Shown: in pieces, positions 25,207 through 33,653 of the stretch
Numbering within the stretch: position 1 is the stretch's first letter
How the letters are laid out: each line of letters starts with the position of its first letter
NCBI GenBank assembly: GCA_016617855.1
Contig: JAECUM010000862.1
Location: 186,001 to 250,000 of the forward strand
Length of the DNA stretch: 64,000 nucleotides
Source: Megalonaias nervosa
Lineage: Eukaryota > Mollusca > Bivalvia > Unionida > Unionidae
Direction: 5' to 3'
Translations under genes and position numbers: made by a program
Notes under the pieces: model-generated
What the model saw: the letters and a program-made list of their open reading frames with translations, nothing else
The model's database searches: none
Told to the model about the DNA's origin: nothing

Positions 25207-26239
25207 ATGATGATTGGTGAAGCTCACTCAGCTAGACTAGCTCGAGAGCGATTAGAGGCAATACGAAAATATCTTCCACTTCATAACGGCGTTAAACAGC
25301 AACTACAGGCGCGTCAACAAACACAAGAAGAATTTGCAGAAGATGCAGAAGAATTATTTAAACCTATTACAAAGACTACTGAAGGTATTCTTCCCGTGCT
25401 AGAGAAAACCGCTGAAGCAACTGGAAAAATAGCAGAGCGAACTAAAAAAACAAAAAAGATTTTGCGAGAACTTCGCGCTAAAATAGCTGAGGTTCAGCTA
25501 ACTAGAGAAATACTTGAAGAAATTGACCAAGCGGAGGGTGATAAACTAGAACCAGAACAAGCACGAGCCAGGGTAAATCTGTCTGATAAATTTACCAAAG
25601 ATGTTATTAATGATATCAGACAGGACAAAAATATAAAACAATTAGCTGTGAGCGCTGTGAAAGGTTATGATAATCGAAAACAATTTTTAAGACCTGAATT
25701 TGTTGATGATCTTGTGAGTCGCGAAACTTGGTACAAATGGATATTTCGCATATACTACAACGTTGATCAAGATCGAAACAGCGATCCAAGATATATGGAA
25801 TATGTTCATGCAATAGATGAATATATTTCATTTATACAACTGCCACTAGAACAACAACGACAAGTACGACAACAAAAAAAACAAGAACAAGAAATGAAAC
25901 AGCTGCAGCAAAAAAACACAGCAACAACCACAACAAAAAAGAGCAGCCAGTCTAATATTAAGTGAAGAAGAAGAATGGCAAGACGCTCCTGTAACTGGAA
26001 GTGGTATTGGTACAGGTACCAGGGGAAGTGGTCTTATTACTTCATGTCCTGTTAACGTTCTTGCCGACGTAGACAGATTAGAAATTTTAATCGGTGGAAA
26101 ACGAGCTGGTAATAATTCTCCAGAAATCATTAATGAAGCAGCTGCTATTTGTCAACAATTATTTACAGGCGGTATCATGGATATTAATGTTTACCGGGAA
26201 CTCATCAATGAAATCGCTGATGATTATTATAGTGATTAA
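25207..26239 (+). pseudogene. coiled-coil virion-associated protein, one frameshift
   Basis: First gene of the structural block. The first frame (25207-25965, 252 codons) starts at ATGATGATTGG close to the terminal repeat and is rich in Lys, Glu and Gln, with heptad-like helical segments (about residues 35-120) and a Gln-rich basic tail near residues 215-250. The downstream half continues in the next frame to a TAA at 26237-26239 and encodes an acidic stretch, a Gly-rich linker (TGSGIGTG) and a compact helical C-terminus containing VDRLEILIGGKRAGN. A single-base indel in the A-rich tract at about 25915-25950 explains the change of frame. Full length would be about 344 residues. Proteins of this layout accompany capsid genes in Polinton-like elements; the exact role is not known. 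Separate genes cannot be excluded, but the continuous coding bias argues for one. Confidence 0.6.
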
Positions 26240-26266
26240 ACAGTTAGATATAATTACTATAATAAG

Positions 26267-26718
26267 ATGATTATACATGCTGCTCAACGTGGACCAACTA
26301 TGGTCAGGGTGATAAATTCGAGATTACCTATATATAAAACATTCTACGGAGATGGACTCGGCGATGTTGTTCAGGGTTATTTAGAAGGATAGCCCCAAAA
26401 GCAATACCGATTGCAAAGCAACTGGGAATGAAAGCCATTGACGTTATTCGTGAAAAAGGTATTGGTGCTGCCGGCGACGTTGCCAGTAAAACATTCTCTG
26501 CAATCAAGGATAGACTAGCACGATTAGTACGACGAAAACCTCAGCCACCAGTAAAATTACCCAGCACTACGGCGATGCCTGAAAATGTTAGTAAAATAAT
26601 AAATCAAGCCGCAAATCAAAAACTAGCAGAGTTAGCCGCCAGCACCAACGGTACTGACAAAGAAAAAAACATAGTAGCAAGTCTGATGGCAGGAAGTGGT
26701 CTTCGTATTAGACGATGA
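26267..26718 (+). pseudogene. minor capsid protein, pVI-like, one frameshift
   Basis: Small basic protein just upstream of the major capsid gene, a position typical of the cement protein. The N-terminal part (26267 to about 26385) ends in a Gly-rich tract (YGDGLGDVVQG); a one-base loss near 26378-26385 moves the frame to that of 26428-26718, which encodes an amphipathic helix region and an Arg/Pro-rich middle (RRKPQPP). The C-terminus reads LMAGSG then LRIRR and stop. MAGS-G fits the (M/I/L)xGx-G cleavage pattern of adenovirus-type proteases, and cleavage would release a six-residue basic peptide. This agrees with the protease gene at 28.6-29.0 kb. Assignment rests on size, position, composition and motif, not on strong sequence identity. 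Confidence 0.5.
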
Positions 26719-26730
26719 CCAATAACAAAT

Positions 26731-28106
26731 ATGTTCAAACGTGTATCTAATCCCGCATTTGACATGGATGCGCCAATTCTCAAGGATGAGTTTGTGCGTG
26801 ATTATCAATATTATTCTTATCACGCACGACAGCCAAATCAGCGTGGACGAATTGAATTACAGGTTCAAGATACGAGTAGATATTTCTTACCCGCTGCAGC
26901 ATTTATTGAAGTAGAGGGTGAAATTATTAAAACAGATGATACAGCGTATGGAGATAGTGTTGGTTTTGTCAATAATGGCATCATGGCGTTGTTCGACAGC
27001 GCTACGTACATGATCGACGGAAGAAATATTGAATCGATTCAAAATAATGTTGACGTTGCCACGACGATACTTGGCCTTGCAAGATACAGCGACGATTATT
27101 CAAGATCAGCTGGTCCATCAATGATGTTTACCAAGGATACTTCTGACAACCCTAACTACGTACCATATGACATAAGACGACCAAAGAAAGTTACAGCTGC
27201 TGCTGACGACGCTGACGTTGCTCCTGTGGTTCATGGTGCCAATCCAAATTTCAACTTAGGATTCGCATCACGTCGATCTATGTTGCGGGATGGAGAAAGA
27301 TTTTCTTGCGCGATTCCATTATCGCATATATTTGGATTTTGTAGACATGTAAGAAAAGTTATTTTTGGAGCCAAACATGAGGTTACGCTCGTACGAAAAG
27401 TCGCCGACAATGATGCAATATGGCGATCCGCCGGTGATGATGGTAAAGTAATTCTGACAAAATTTTCATTGTGGATGCCAGTAATGACTCCATCGAACGT
27501 AAAGAACGTTTACTCGCTTTCATGAACAGCGGCGGCAAGTCGACGTTATCATAGTTAACAACAACCACAGATGCTGTTCAAAGTGCAATTAATGTTTTAT
27601 TTACATGGCAGATAACATCACAACAAGGTATCTCTGCACCACGACATATATTCGTTGCGCTTCAAGATTATGCACGAATAGATGATCAAACGCGTAGCAT
27701 AATGATATTTGACAAACTTGGTGTTTCCGAGGTTTCATTGAGAATAAACGCATATCAAGAACCAGCCGAGGATATTTTGTTGAAATTCGAGCAAAATCAT
27801 GTGGCGTGTGCATATCATCTATTGATGTCGTTTATGGGGCGTGATCAAAATGTTGATACTGGCTTACAAATATCACAGCTATATTTTACAACATTATATC
27901 CGATTTATTATTTTTCGCTGGAACATTTGGATTTATTTAGACAGTCAGTCGTTGACATATATTTTCGAGCTCGTGTGACGTCAGGGGGTGCTAATTACAG
28001 AGCAATCGCCGTTATACTCAGCGATAAAACAATGTTGCTTGAAGGTGTTGGTGGACAAATGAGAGTCGTTGATGCCTCAGTGGAAAATATGCAAGCGTTA
28101 ATTTAG
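26731..28106 (+). pseudogene. major capsid protein (double jelly-roll), broken by a frameshift and a stop
   Basis: The N-terminal frame (26731-27525, 264 codons) opens with a tract typical of Polinton-type major capsid proteins (DAPILKDEFVRDYQYY) followed by beta-strand-rich sequence, including FLPAAAFIEVEGEI and LSHIFGFCRHVRKVIFGAKH, the core of the first jelly roll. It ends WMPVMTPSNVK, where a frameshift occurs (about 27490-27520). The second jelly roll continues in another frame through an in-frame TAG at 27552-27554 to the TAG at 28104-28106; it contains APRHIFVALQD and the IMIFDKL..VSEVSLRINAY region. The total of about 457 residues is normal for this family. Function: hexon-like capsomer of an icosahedral virion. 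The upstream minor capsid gene and downstream protease support the assignment. Confidence 0.78.
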
Positions 28107-28126
28107 AAGTCAGAAATATATCATAA

Positions 28127-28575
28127 ATGTCATATCATCATGTTTGTGTCAGTCTGACTCCTGGTCAGATTAAAAAACTGCAGTCGGCATCAGCGAAGCG
28201 ATGTGGAGTAAAAATATCACTAGCGCTAGAACAAATCGCAGGTGGTCCGAATAAATTATCGCTGACAGAACGCCAGTATTTCAATGAAGCCAAACAATCA
28301 AAGAAAGGTATACGCGTAAATCTTTCTGCGGGTGCCATCAAAAACATTGCTAAGACAGGTGGTATATATCCACTTCTTGCAGCTATTCCAGGAATAATAG
28401 CTGCTGCAGCTCGAGCTGTTGCAAAAGCAGCTGCGTCAGGTGCAGTTGGAACAGCTGCTGGAATGGCATTAAAGAAAGCAACAGGAAAAGGAATAAAAAA
28501 AAAAAATAAGGAAAGGGTCTGAGACTTCCAGGAACTCGATACGGGAAAGGATTAAGAATTGCAGGGACTCGTTGA
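28127..28575 (+). pseudogene. small basic/hydrophobic core protein, pX-like, frameshifted
   Basis: The frame 28127-28522 (131 codons) encodes a Lys-rich N-terminal half (LTPGQIKKLQSA; VNLSAGAIKNIAKTGG), then a membrane-like Ala/Ile/Gly helix (about residues 82-118: YPLLAAIPGIIAAAARAV and following) and a Lys/Gly-rich end. A 10-base A tract at about 28498-28507 hosts a frameshift; in the next frame Gly/Lys/Arg-rich sequence with a repeated RYGKGLRIAG-like pattern continues to a TGA at 28573-28575. The order helix then G-K-G-L repeats is characteristic of the small protein that follows the capsid gene in Polinton-like elements and is compared with adenovirus pX/mu. Likely DNA- or membrane-associated virion component; inference only. 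Confidence 0.5.
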
Positions 28576-29009
28576 TTTTCCCGTTGTCCAATTTTGACTT
28601 ACTCGATGCTGCTACGCGATTAAATATAAAAAAAAATTTTAGAGGTGTTTTTATGCGTGATCAATGACCACACAAACCAAACAAAGTTGAAACCGGAATA
28701 ATCAACCTCGATAAAATCTCCGGCCGTGGTACTCATTGGGTTGCTTACGCGACTGATCCTCGTGGAATTGTTTATTTCGACTCGTACGGACTGGCACCAC
28801 CAAAAGAATTTCTGAAATATGTTAATAGGCTTCAAAATATTCCAATCTGGTATTCAACGCTACCAACACAAAAAATAACCGACCCGCCGATATGTGGCCA
28901 TGAAGCACTGGCGGTACTTGATGCTGTATCAAGATCAAAAAAAACACCTCATAAAACCGTACACGCGTACACTAGTGCACGAGCGAGTTCTGTTTTAAAT
29001 AATCGCTAA
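28573..29009 (+). pseudogene. adenovirus-type maturation protease (cysteine protease), stop-interrupted
   Basis: A frame ending at TAA 29007-29009 encodes GTHWVAYATD with the expected catalytic His, then VYFDSYGLAPP with the acidic partner, and later PPICGHEALAV with the catalytic-type Cys, in the order and spacing of the adenain (C5) family. The N-terminal part contains NFRGVFMRDQ, interrupted by an in-frame TGA at about 28664. In most relatives the CGH motif is followed closely by a second Cys, which is Ala here. No intact start codon is seen; the gene appears to begin at the end of the preceding pX-like gene. Family role: cleaves capsid precursors at (M/I/L)xGx-G sites during virion maturation. 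The C-terminal tail is Thr/Ser-rich. Confidence 0.8.
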
Positions 29010-29019
29010 TCATATAATT

Positions 29020-30011
29020 GTAGATATTTACGGAAGATCAGCTAAAACTAAAACCCAACAAGCACCAGGTGAAGATTTACTCAAGCGAGTAACAAGGTAG
29101 ATAAATGATGAATTATCTGACCTGCTCAATCTTGCCAACGTTGATCCAAAGGAACTTGTTGTATTTCAAAACCGTGAAGGAAAATTGAAGACGAGTAATA
29201 TTTCAATCAACGATATTATTATTCGCAATCGATTATCGCGAGAAGGTCTTATTGCTGTATATGACAAAGAGGGCAAACTTGTTCCAAGTGATGTTACTCC
29301 GTCGTCGATCCGAGATAGCATAAGTTAACAAATGTTAAAAACCGGCGATAAAATGAACGGCGTCATTAACATGAATAACAAAAAATTATTAATGTAGGAG
29401 AACCAACAGATAATTTCGACGCTGCAACAAAAAAATATGCAGACGATAACAATATTCCGATGACAACTTCGTTGTCGACGATCAATGATGGAATGACCGC
29501 ATTTAGAACTGAATTTTTTAATCATGTACAACTGTTTATGAATTTTTGCAGAAACGTAAACAGAACCACTAATGAATTTTTTGGAAGTCCACCAACCGTT
29601 GATATTAAACTCGTAGATGTTAACATGAAACTCAACGATATTGTCAGTGGAATTCCTAATATCGTTCAAAAAACTAATCTGATTAAAATTCCTCACGCGC
29701 AGATTAACAATACAGTATACACAGTATCATCAGGATCATCAACGTGGACACCAAGCGATAACACTATCAAACATGCCGCTGAAGTAACTGGCCTGTACAG
29801 GCTGTCCGTATTTAGTTCTACAAAATTTAGGATATTTGCTACATTTCCATGGCGTCATTCAACCGATATTTTTTCTGGAATTGTGTCTATTATATTAAAT
29901 AAAGATAACGAAGAAATATTTATACTGGAACCATCCGATAAAAAAATAACCACAGCGTCTTACTGGTGGTGTCTGGAATTTGTAGCTGAAACACCTCAAT
30001 TAATTATTTAA
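29020..30011 (+). pseudogene. fibre-like attachment protein with a phage tail-fibre motif, broken
   Basis: The first part (from about 29020; no ATG remains) reads VDIYGRSAKTK and continues through an in-frame TAG at 29098-29100 to a TAA at 29326-29328, with a segment KTGDKMNGVINMNNKK beyond it. After a frameshift at the A tract near 29380, the second part (29388-30011, open) begins IINVGEPTDNFDAATKKYAD. This is the classic phage tail-fibre adapter sequence (KI.NV..PT...DAATK.YVD). A central helical stretch and a beta-rich C-terminal head of about 90 residues follow (SGSSTWTPSDNTIKHA to the end). The arrangement short N-terminal anchor, shaft, head suggests a trimeric fibre for host attachment. 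The two parts could be separate genes but fit one protein of about 330 residues. Confidence 0.55.
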
Positions 30012-30020
30012 TATAGTATA

Positions 30021-30501
30021 ATGATTGACATTCAGCGATATAGATACAATCAAGTATGTGCGTGGCAAAATAAACTAAAAAAATATTATTGACGATTATA
30101 CAATAAAAGTGAAAAAATACCGAAGACGCGTGGTTGTCGTTGACATAGTTGTCTATTCAGTTTCTGCGCTCGTTGCTGGAACCGGTGTACTATTGTCAAA
30201 GTTGAGAGCGTCAGTGCCGATCGTTGTAACGATTATCGTTTCATCCGCAACAACAATCGCGGGTATTTTTAATATTATTGCAAAGAAGATAGATACATGC
30301 ACAAACACAAAATTACACGAGTATGTGGTAAAATTACGTACAGCAACAACAGCATATTCGAAATTATCATGGCTGATCTCATCGTCGTTCAACGATGGTA
30401 TAATATCCGATGAAGAATTCAGCGCAATGGTAAAAATATACAATGAAGTATTTGACGACGGTGACAAAGTCACTGTTGATGTAATCAGGGATTTAGAATA
30501 A
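30021..30501 (+). pseudogene. small membrane protein, one frameshift
   Basis: ATG at 30021 opens a 23-codon frame; the main frame, up to TAA 30499-30501, takes over after a shift near 30079-30090. It has two predicted membrane helices (IVVYSVSALVAGTGVLL and VPIVVTIIVSSATTIAGIF) after a basic KKYRRR stretch, then a soluble acidic tail (FDDGDKVTVDVIRDL). The hairpin of two helices with a cytosolic tail is a frequent accessory gene in Polinton-like elements. Family not recognised. It ends 13 bp before the next gene. Confidence 0.5.
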
Positions 30502-30514
30502 TGATTGTATAATA

Positions 30515-31951
30515 ATGACATCAATGACAACGTCATTGGAATTATTACAGCAAATCGTCACTAATACTGCTCCGGTAAGAACTACGATGATATCAGCGAG
30601 TTCAACTAATCCTGAATTCAGTATTAATTTTCCAACTGCAATTCCTGCTAAAGAAATTGCATTAGCGCAATTACGGGTTCATTATAGTTGGCCAAATATC
30701 AGGTCAAAATCTTTCGGTGGATTACAACCAAATAATTCATTAGTATTTGCAAATAAAAACCGCGACGATGGAACTCCTGATTGGCAAGTAGTCAGTATTC
30801 CAACGGGCAGTTATCAAATAGAACAGATCAATGAAGAATTTCAGCGCAGGATTAAATCTATCACAGGAAGAGAATCAAAAATTGCCATTACCGTCCACGA
30901 ACCAACGTTATCATCGGCCATCGAAATATTATCGCCGGATTACGCCGTGGACATTTATCAGTCTTCGATTAGATCAGTGCTAGGATGGCCTGAAGTCCCA
31001 CCGGTTTATACAGGGCCACCAGAAACACGCCGAGATGAATTTCTGACAACCGAGCATAAAAAAATATATTCATATTATTTCAGTTTTAAAAAGCCGTTAC
31101 GACAGTACACAGATGAAAAAAAAAAAACTGGTCAGGTTTTAATCAACATAATATATTATAAAGAAGAACACAGAAAGCGAGAATTATTTCTTGTTGAACT
31201 CAGTGAAGGATTACCCGTCAATGAAAATTTTTTAAAATCTTACTTGGACGATATCAGATCTGAACACGCAAGATTTCTTAGCGAGTTAAAAAAATTATTT
31301 TCAAGTATTATCACGTCCTATAGCGAGGATACAAAACAAAAAATCATTGAAACAGTAATAATCTTAAATACAATTGCAAATCACATGCAGAAGGGCAACA
31401 AAGAAATTAGGTGTTTCTTTATTGGTGCAAAATCATCACAGCAGATTTATAAACATTTTAATATAACCGGGCAACAATTTTCAACATTCATTTTTCCAGG
31501 ATTTAATAATACTGATCTGATAAAATCAGTCACCGACGTCGGCAAGGAAAACTTTCCAAAAGTTCTAGAATCATGGAGAAAAATATCTCTACCGCGAGAT
31601 ATTCTTAGATACAATAATAATCAACACAGCGAAGGCCGTCATGTTTCGCCGGGTATCGTTAATATAACATCTACGATTGCGGTCAATATAGTATGTGATG
31701 TCATTGATGGTAGTTATCAAGTTGACGCTGAAAAATCCAATCAAGCTCAACAAGGATACATTCTGTATTCATTGACACCTCAAGTAACCCCAGGCTATTT
31801 GATTGTATCAGAACCAATCATCGTTGTTTATCTAAAATGTCATAATCCGTGGTTATCCAGGAAAAATTTTAAACTTACTGACCAGACTGGACACTTACTA
31901 GACCTTAGGTCGGAAACGTTGAGTATAAATCTGTATGTGCATTCGCCCTGA
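30515..31951 (+). CDS. penton-like minor structural protein with a helical insertion, intact
   Basis: 478 codons, the longest uninterrupted gene of the element; a second in-frame ATG is at 30524. Residues about 20-130 look like a beta-sandwich start (FSINFPTAIPAKEIALAQL; WQVVSIPTGSYQIEQINEEF). Residues about 360-478 contain GRHVSPGIVNI, IVCDVIDGSYQVD and LTDQTGHLLDLR, a pattern I associate with the penton-like or spike-base protein that ends the structural block in Polinton-like elements of invertebrates. Between them (about residues 180-345) lies a mostly helical, Lys/Glu-rich insertion. No transmembrane segment. The palindrome CCCTGATAAAATCAGGG overlaps its stop codon. The exact role (penton or fibre base) is inferred from position and fold pattern. 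Confidence 0.5.
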   Translation: MTSMTTSLELLQQIVTNTAPVRTTMISASSTNPEFSINFPTAIPAKEIALAQLRVHYSWPNIRSKSFGGLQPNNSLVFANKNRDDGTPDWQVVSIPTGSYQIEQINEEFQRRIKSITGRESKIAITVHEPTLSSAIEILSPDYAVDIYQSSIRSVLGWPEVPPVYTGPPETRRDEFLTTEHKKIYSYYFSFKKPLRQYTDEKKKTGQVLINIIYYKEEHRKRELFLVELSEGLPVNENFLKSYLDDIRSEHARFLSELKKLFSSIITSYSEDTKQKIIETVIILNTIANHMQKGNKEIRCFFIGAKSSQQIYKHFNITGQQFSTFIFPGFNNTDLIKSVTDVGKENFPKVLESWRKISLPRDILRYNNNQHSEGRHVSPGIVNITSTIAVNIVCDVIDGSYQVDAEKSNQAQQGYILYSLTPQVTPGYLIVSEPIIVVYLKCHNPWLSRKNFKLTDQTGHLLDLRSETLSINLYVHSP

Positions 31952-31962
31952 TAAAATCAGGG
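31946..31962. promoter_or_regulatory. palindrome at the end of the structural block
   Basis: CCCTGAT-AAA-ATCAGGG, a perfect 7-bp inverted repeat with a 3-nt spacer. It overlaps the stop codon of the penton-like gene. It belongs to the TGAC/GTCA palindrome family, with TGAT/ATCA in place of TGAC/GTCA. Confidence 0.5.
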
Positions 31963-32040
31963 AACGTAATCGTAGAAAACACCAAGCAAAAAAAAAAAAC
32001 AAGAAAAAAAAAAAATTTCAGAATAAAATATTTTTTTTAC

Positions 32041-32097
32041 CCCCGTGATTATATCCTTGACTAAGTCCGTGATTACATCACGGGGGTCAGAAATGAA
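32041..32097. promoter_or_regulatory. intergenic palindrome cluster between convergent genes
   Basis: CCGTGATTACATCACGG at 32067-32083 is a 7-bp inverted repeat with a 3-nt spacer. Read on the - strand, the cluster is a run of half-sites (ATCACGGA, GTCAAGGA, ATCACGGG) spaced about 12 bp. It lies between the convergent penton-like and acidic-protein genes. Similar runs occur at 39549 and 39749. Confidence 0.5.
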
Positions 32098-32622
32098 TTA
32101 TCCTTCTTGTTTAGCTGGTACCACGTCCGTGACTATGTCACGGGTGACACTATTGGTTTCGTTGTCAACGTCACTACAGTCACTTTCACCATCGGCGCTG
32201 TCACATTCGTCGTTATCTTTCGCCAGTAACTCTTCCTCAACTTCCTTCAATGACTCCGTTACCGTGACATTTGTCACGGACATAATATCTCTCAGCTGTT
32301 TTATACGAGCATGTACAAGTCTTTTTATTTCGTATTCGTGAGATAATTCTGACCGAACCTTTTCGATTGAGCGTGAAAGGGGAACAAATAATTTCACCTG
32401 CGTATCTGTAATTGCAGTCAGCGATTGTAACATCGCCTGCTGGATCAGCTTTATGAATCTATAATCGGAGGGCAGCATATATCTATTTTCTGATTTCCGA
32501 GATTGTAATGATTCAAAATCACGCATAATTTTTTCAGGGTCAAGTTCATTAGATATTTTTATACCGTTATGTTGTAATTGCTTAATAGCTACAATAATAG
32601 CATTAATATTTTCATGATTCAT
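32098..32622 (-). CDS. acidic protein of unknown function
   Basis: 174 intact codons starting at an ATG (NHENINAIIVAIKQLQHNG). Residues about 1-125 are helical with alternating charges. The C-terminal 45 residues are strongly acidic and Ser-rich (DNDECDSADGESDCSD). I recognise no domain. It is first in the leftward block shared with the HNH and zinc-binding genes. Its 3' part contains two of the element's palindromes (32127-32143 and 32262-32279). The acidic tail might mimic a nucleic acid or bind histones; this is speculation. Confidence 0.5.
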   Translation of the reverse strand: MNHENINAIIVAIKQLQHNGIKISNELDPEKIMRDFESLQSRKSENRYMLPSDYRFIKLIQQAMLQSLTAITDTQVKLFVPLSRSIEKVRSELSHEYEIKRLVHARIKQLRDIMSVTNVTVTESLKEVEEELLAKDNDECDSADGESDCSDVDNETNSVTRDIVTDVVPAKQEG

Positions 32623-32705
32623 TATATAATAAGTATTTATTTAATATAAAAATATTTCTGAATAAAAATAAAAATATGAATACATATACCATAACGTTTT
32701 GGACA

Positions 32706-32722
32706 CGTTGACGTTGTCAACG
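32706..32722. promoter_or_regulatory. palindrome upstream of the acidic-protein gene
   Basis: CGTTGACGTTGTCAACG: 7-bp arms around a 3-nt spacer, about 85 bp upstream of the start of the leftward gene at 32622, a position suitable for control of that gene. Confidence 0.45.
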
Positions 32723-32792
32723 CGGGAAAATATTATTATAAATCAGGATAACTTTAACGGAGAAAGCGTTTGCTTGACGGAGTTATCTCCGT

Positions 32793-33295
32793 TCATTGTG
32801 TATACCGAAATTTGATCTTTTGTTTGAATTTTTTCGAATATGCTGATTTGGTTATATTATTTGCAACACGTTTTACTGAAGGTGAGACAATGTCAAAATA
32901 TTTACCAGCCGCAGTCATTGATGGGAAAATTATCTCTTCATCAGTCTCTGTATTTACAGATTTAACAGCCCTCTTTTCAAACATTTTACATCTCCCAGTA
33001 TTTCCACATGCAATATTCTGACTCTGTGTAATAATTCGTAAATTTCCTAAAGAATTTTCTTTCGAATCTGAATTAATGTGATCGGTTACAAGTCCATCTT
33101 CGATCAGGCCGTGAAAACATTCGAATATGAACCTATGAGATACATATCTTTTTTTTTTCCAACAGTAAATCTGAAATGACCATTATTATCAACAGTACCA
33201 ACTGGTTTTTTTAATTGACAGTGTCTGGTGACACCATCTCGAGACGCTTCATAATTTTTAAAGATGGGATGTTTCACAAATTCATTTTGCTCCAT
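32793..33295 (-). pseudogene. HNH homing-endonuclease-type protein (NUMOD-HNH), frameshifted
   Basis: From the ATG at 33295 the first frame encodes a NUMOD4-like start (HPIFKNYEASRDG, then VGTVDNNGHFRFTV) and ends at a stop after a run of Lys. The A tract near 33148-33157 hosts a frameshift; the following frame contains the HNH core (DHINSDSKENSLGNLRI) and then a C-terminal DNA-binding NUMOD1-like module (MTAAGKYFDIVSPSVKRVAN), ending at 32793. Such free-standing endonucleases spread by cutting allelic sites; here it is a passenger in the viral element. Confidence 0.75.
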
Positions 33296-33324
33296 TTATA
33301 TAGTAATATTATTTGTCTAAATGA

Positions 33325-33580
33325 TTATTTTGAAAATTTAGCGAGATAGTCTTCGGCTGTTTTTATGGGAAATTCATCATTATATTTCTTATCATAATAT
33401 CGTTTCAACTCTGTATCTATTACCATCACACTGTATGCACAACTGAGTTTTTCCTCGTACACCAACACCGCATCGTAGACACGGTTTCGGTCCTAGACTC
33501 CCTCTACGAAAGTTTTGCATGTGAATACCACAGAATTCATTTACGCAGGATTTATTACAGCGAAGTGAAAATCCTATCAT
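33325..33580 (-). pseudogene. small zinc-binding protein, frameshifted
   Basis: From the ATG at 33580: RCNKSCVNEFCGIHMQNFRRG, then PCLRCGVGVRGKTQLCIQCDG. Six or more Cys and one His suggest a double zinc-ribbon or treble-clef fold. A frameshift near 33412-33425 leads to a short charged tail (DEFPIKTAEDYLAKF). It starts 74 bp from the divergently oriented polymerase gene, so the two probably share a promoter region at 33581-33653. Function unknown; its small size and zinc fingers suggest a regulator. Confidence 0.4.
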
Positions 33581-33653
33581 TAACCACTTTCATTTGTTAT
33601 TTGCTTGTATCAGTAAATATATATATAAACATATATTTTGCCTTAATTATAGT
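33581..33653. promoter_or_regulatory. divergent promoter region
   Basis: AT-rich gap between the leftward zinc-protein gene and the rightward polymerase gene, including a TATATATATAAA-type stretch at about 33617-33630 that could act as a TATA element. Placement between divergent starts is the only other evidence. Confidence 0.3.

Noticed and set aside
25207..31951. Adenovirus integration
   Set aside because: The protease and small core proteins are adenovirus-like, but the retroviral-type integrase, A32-type ATPase, target duplication and gene order match Polinton-class elements.
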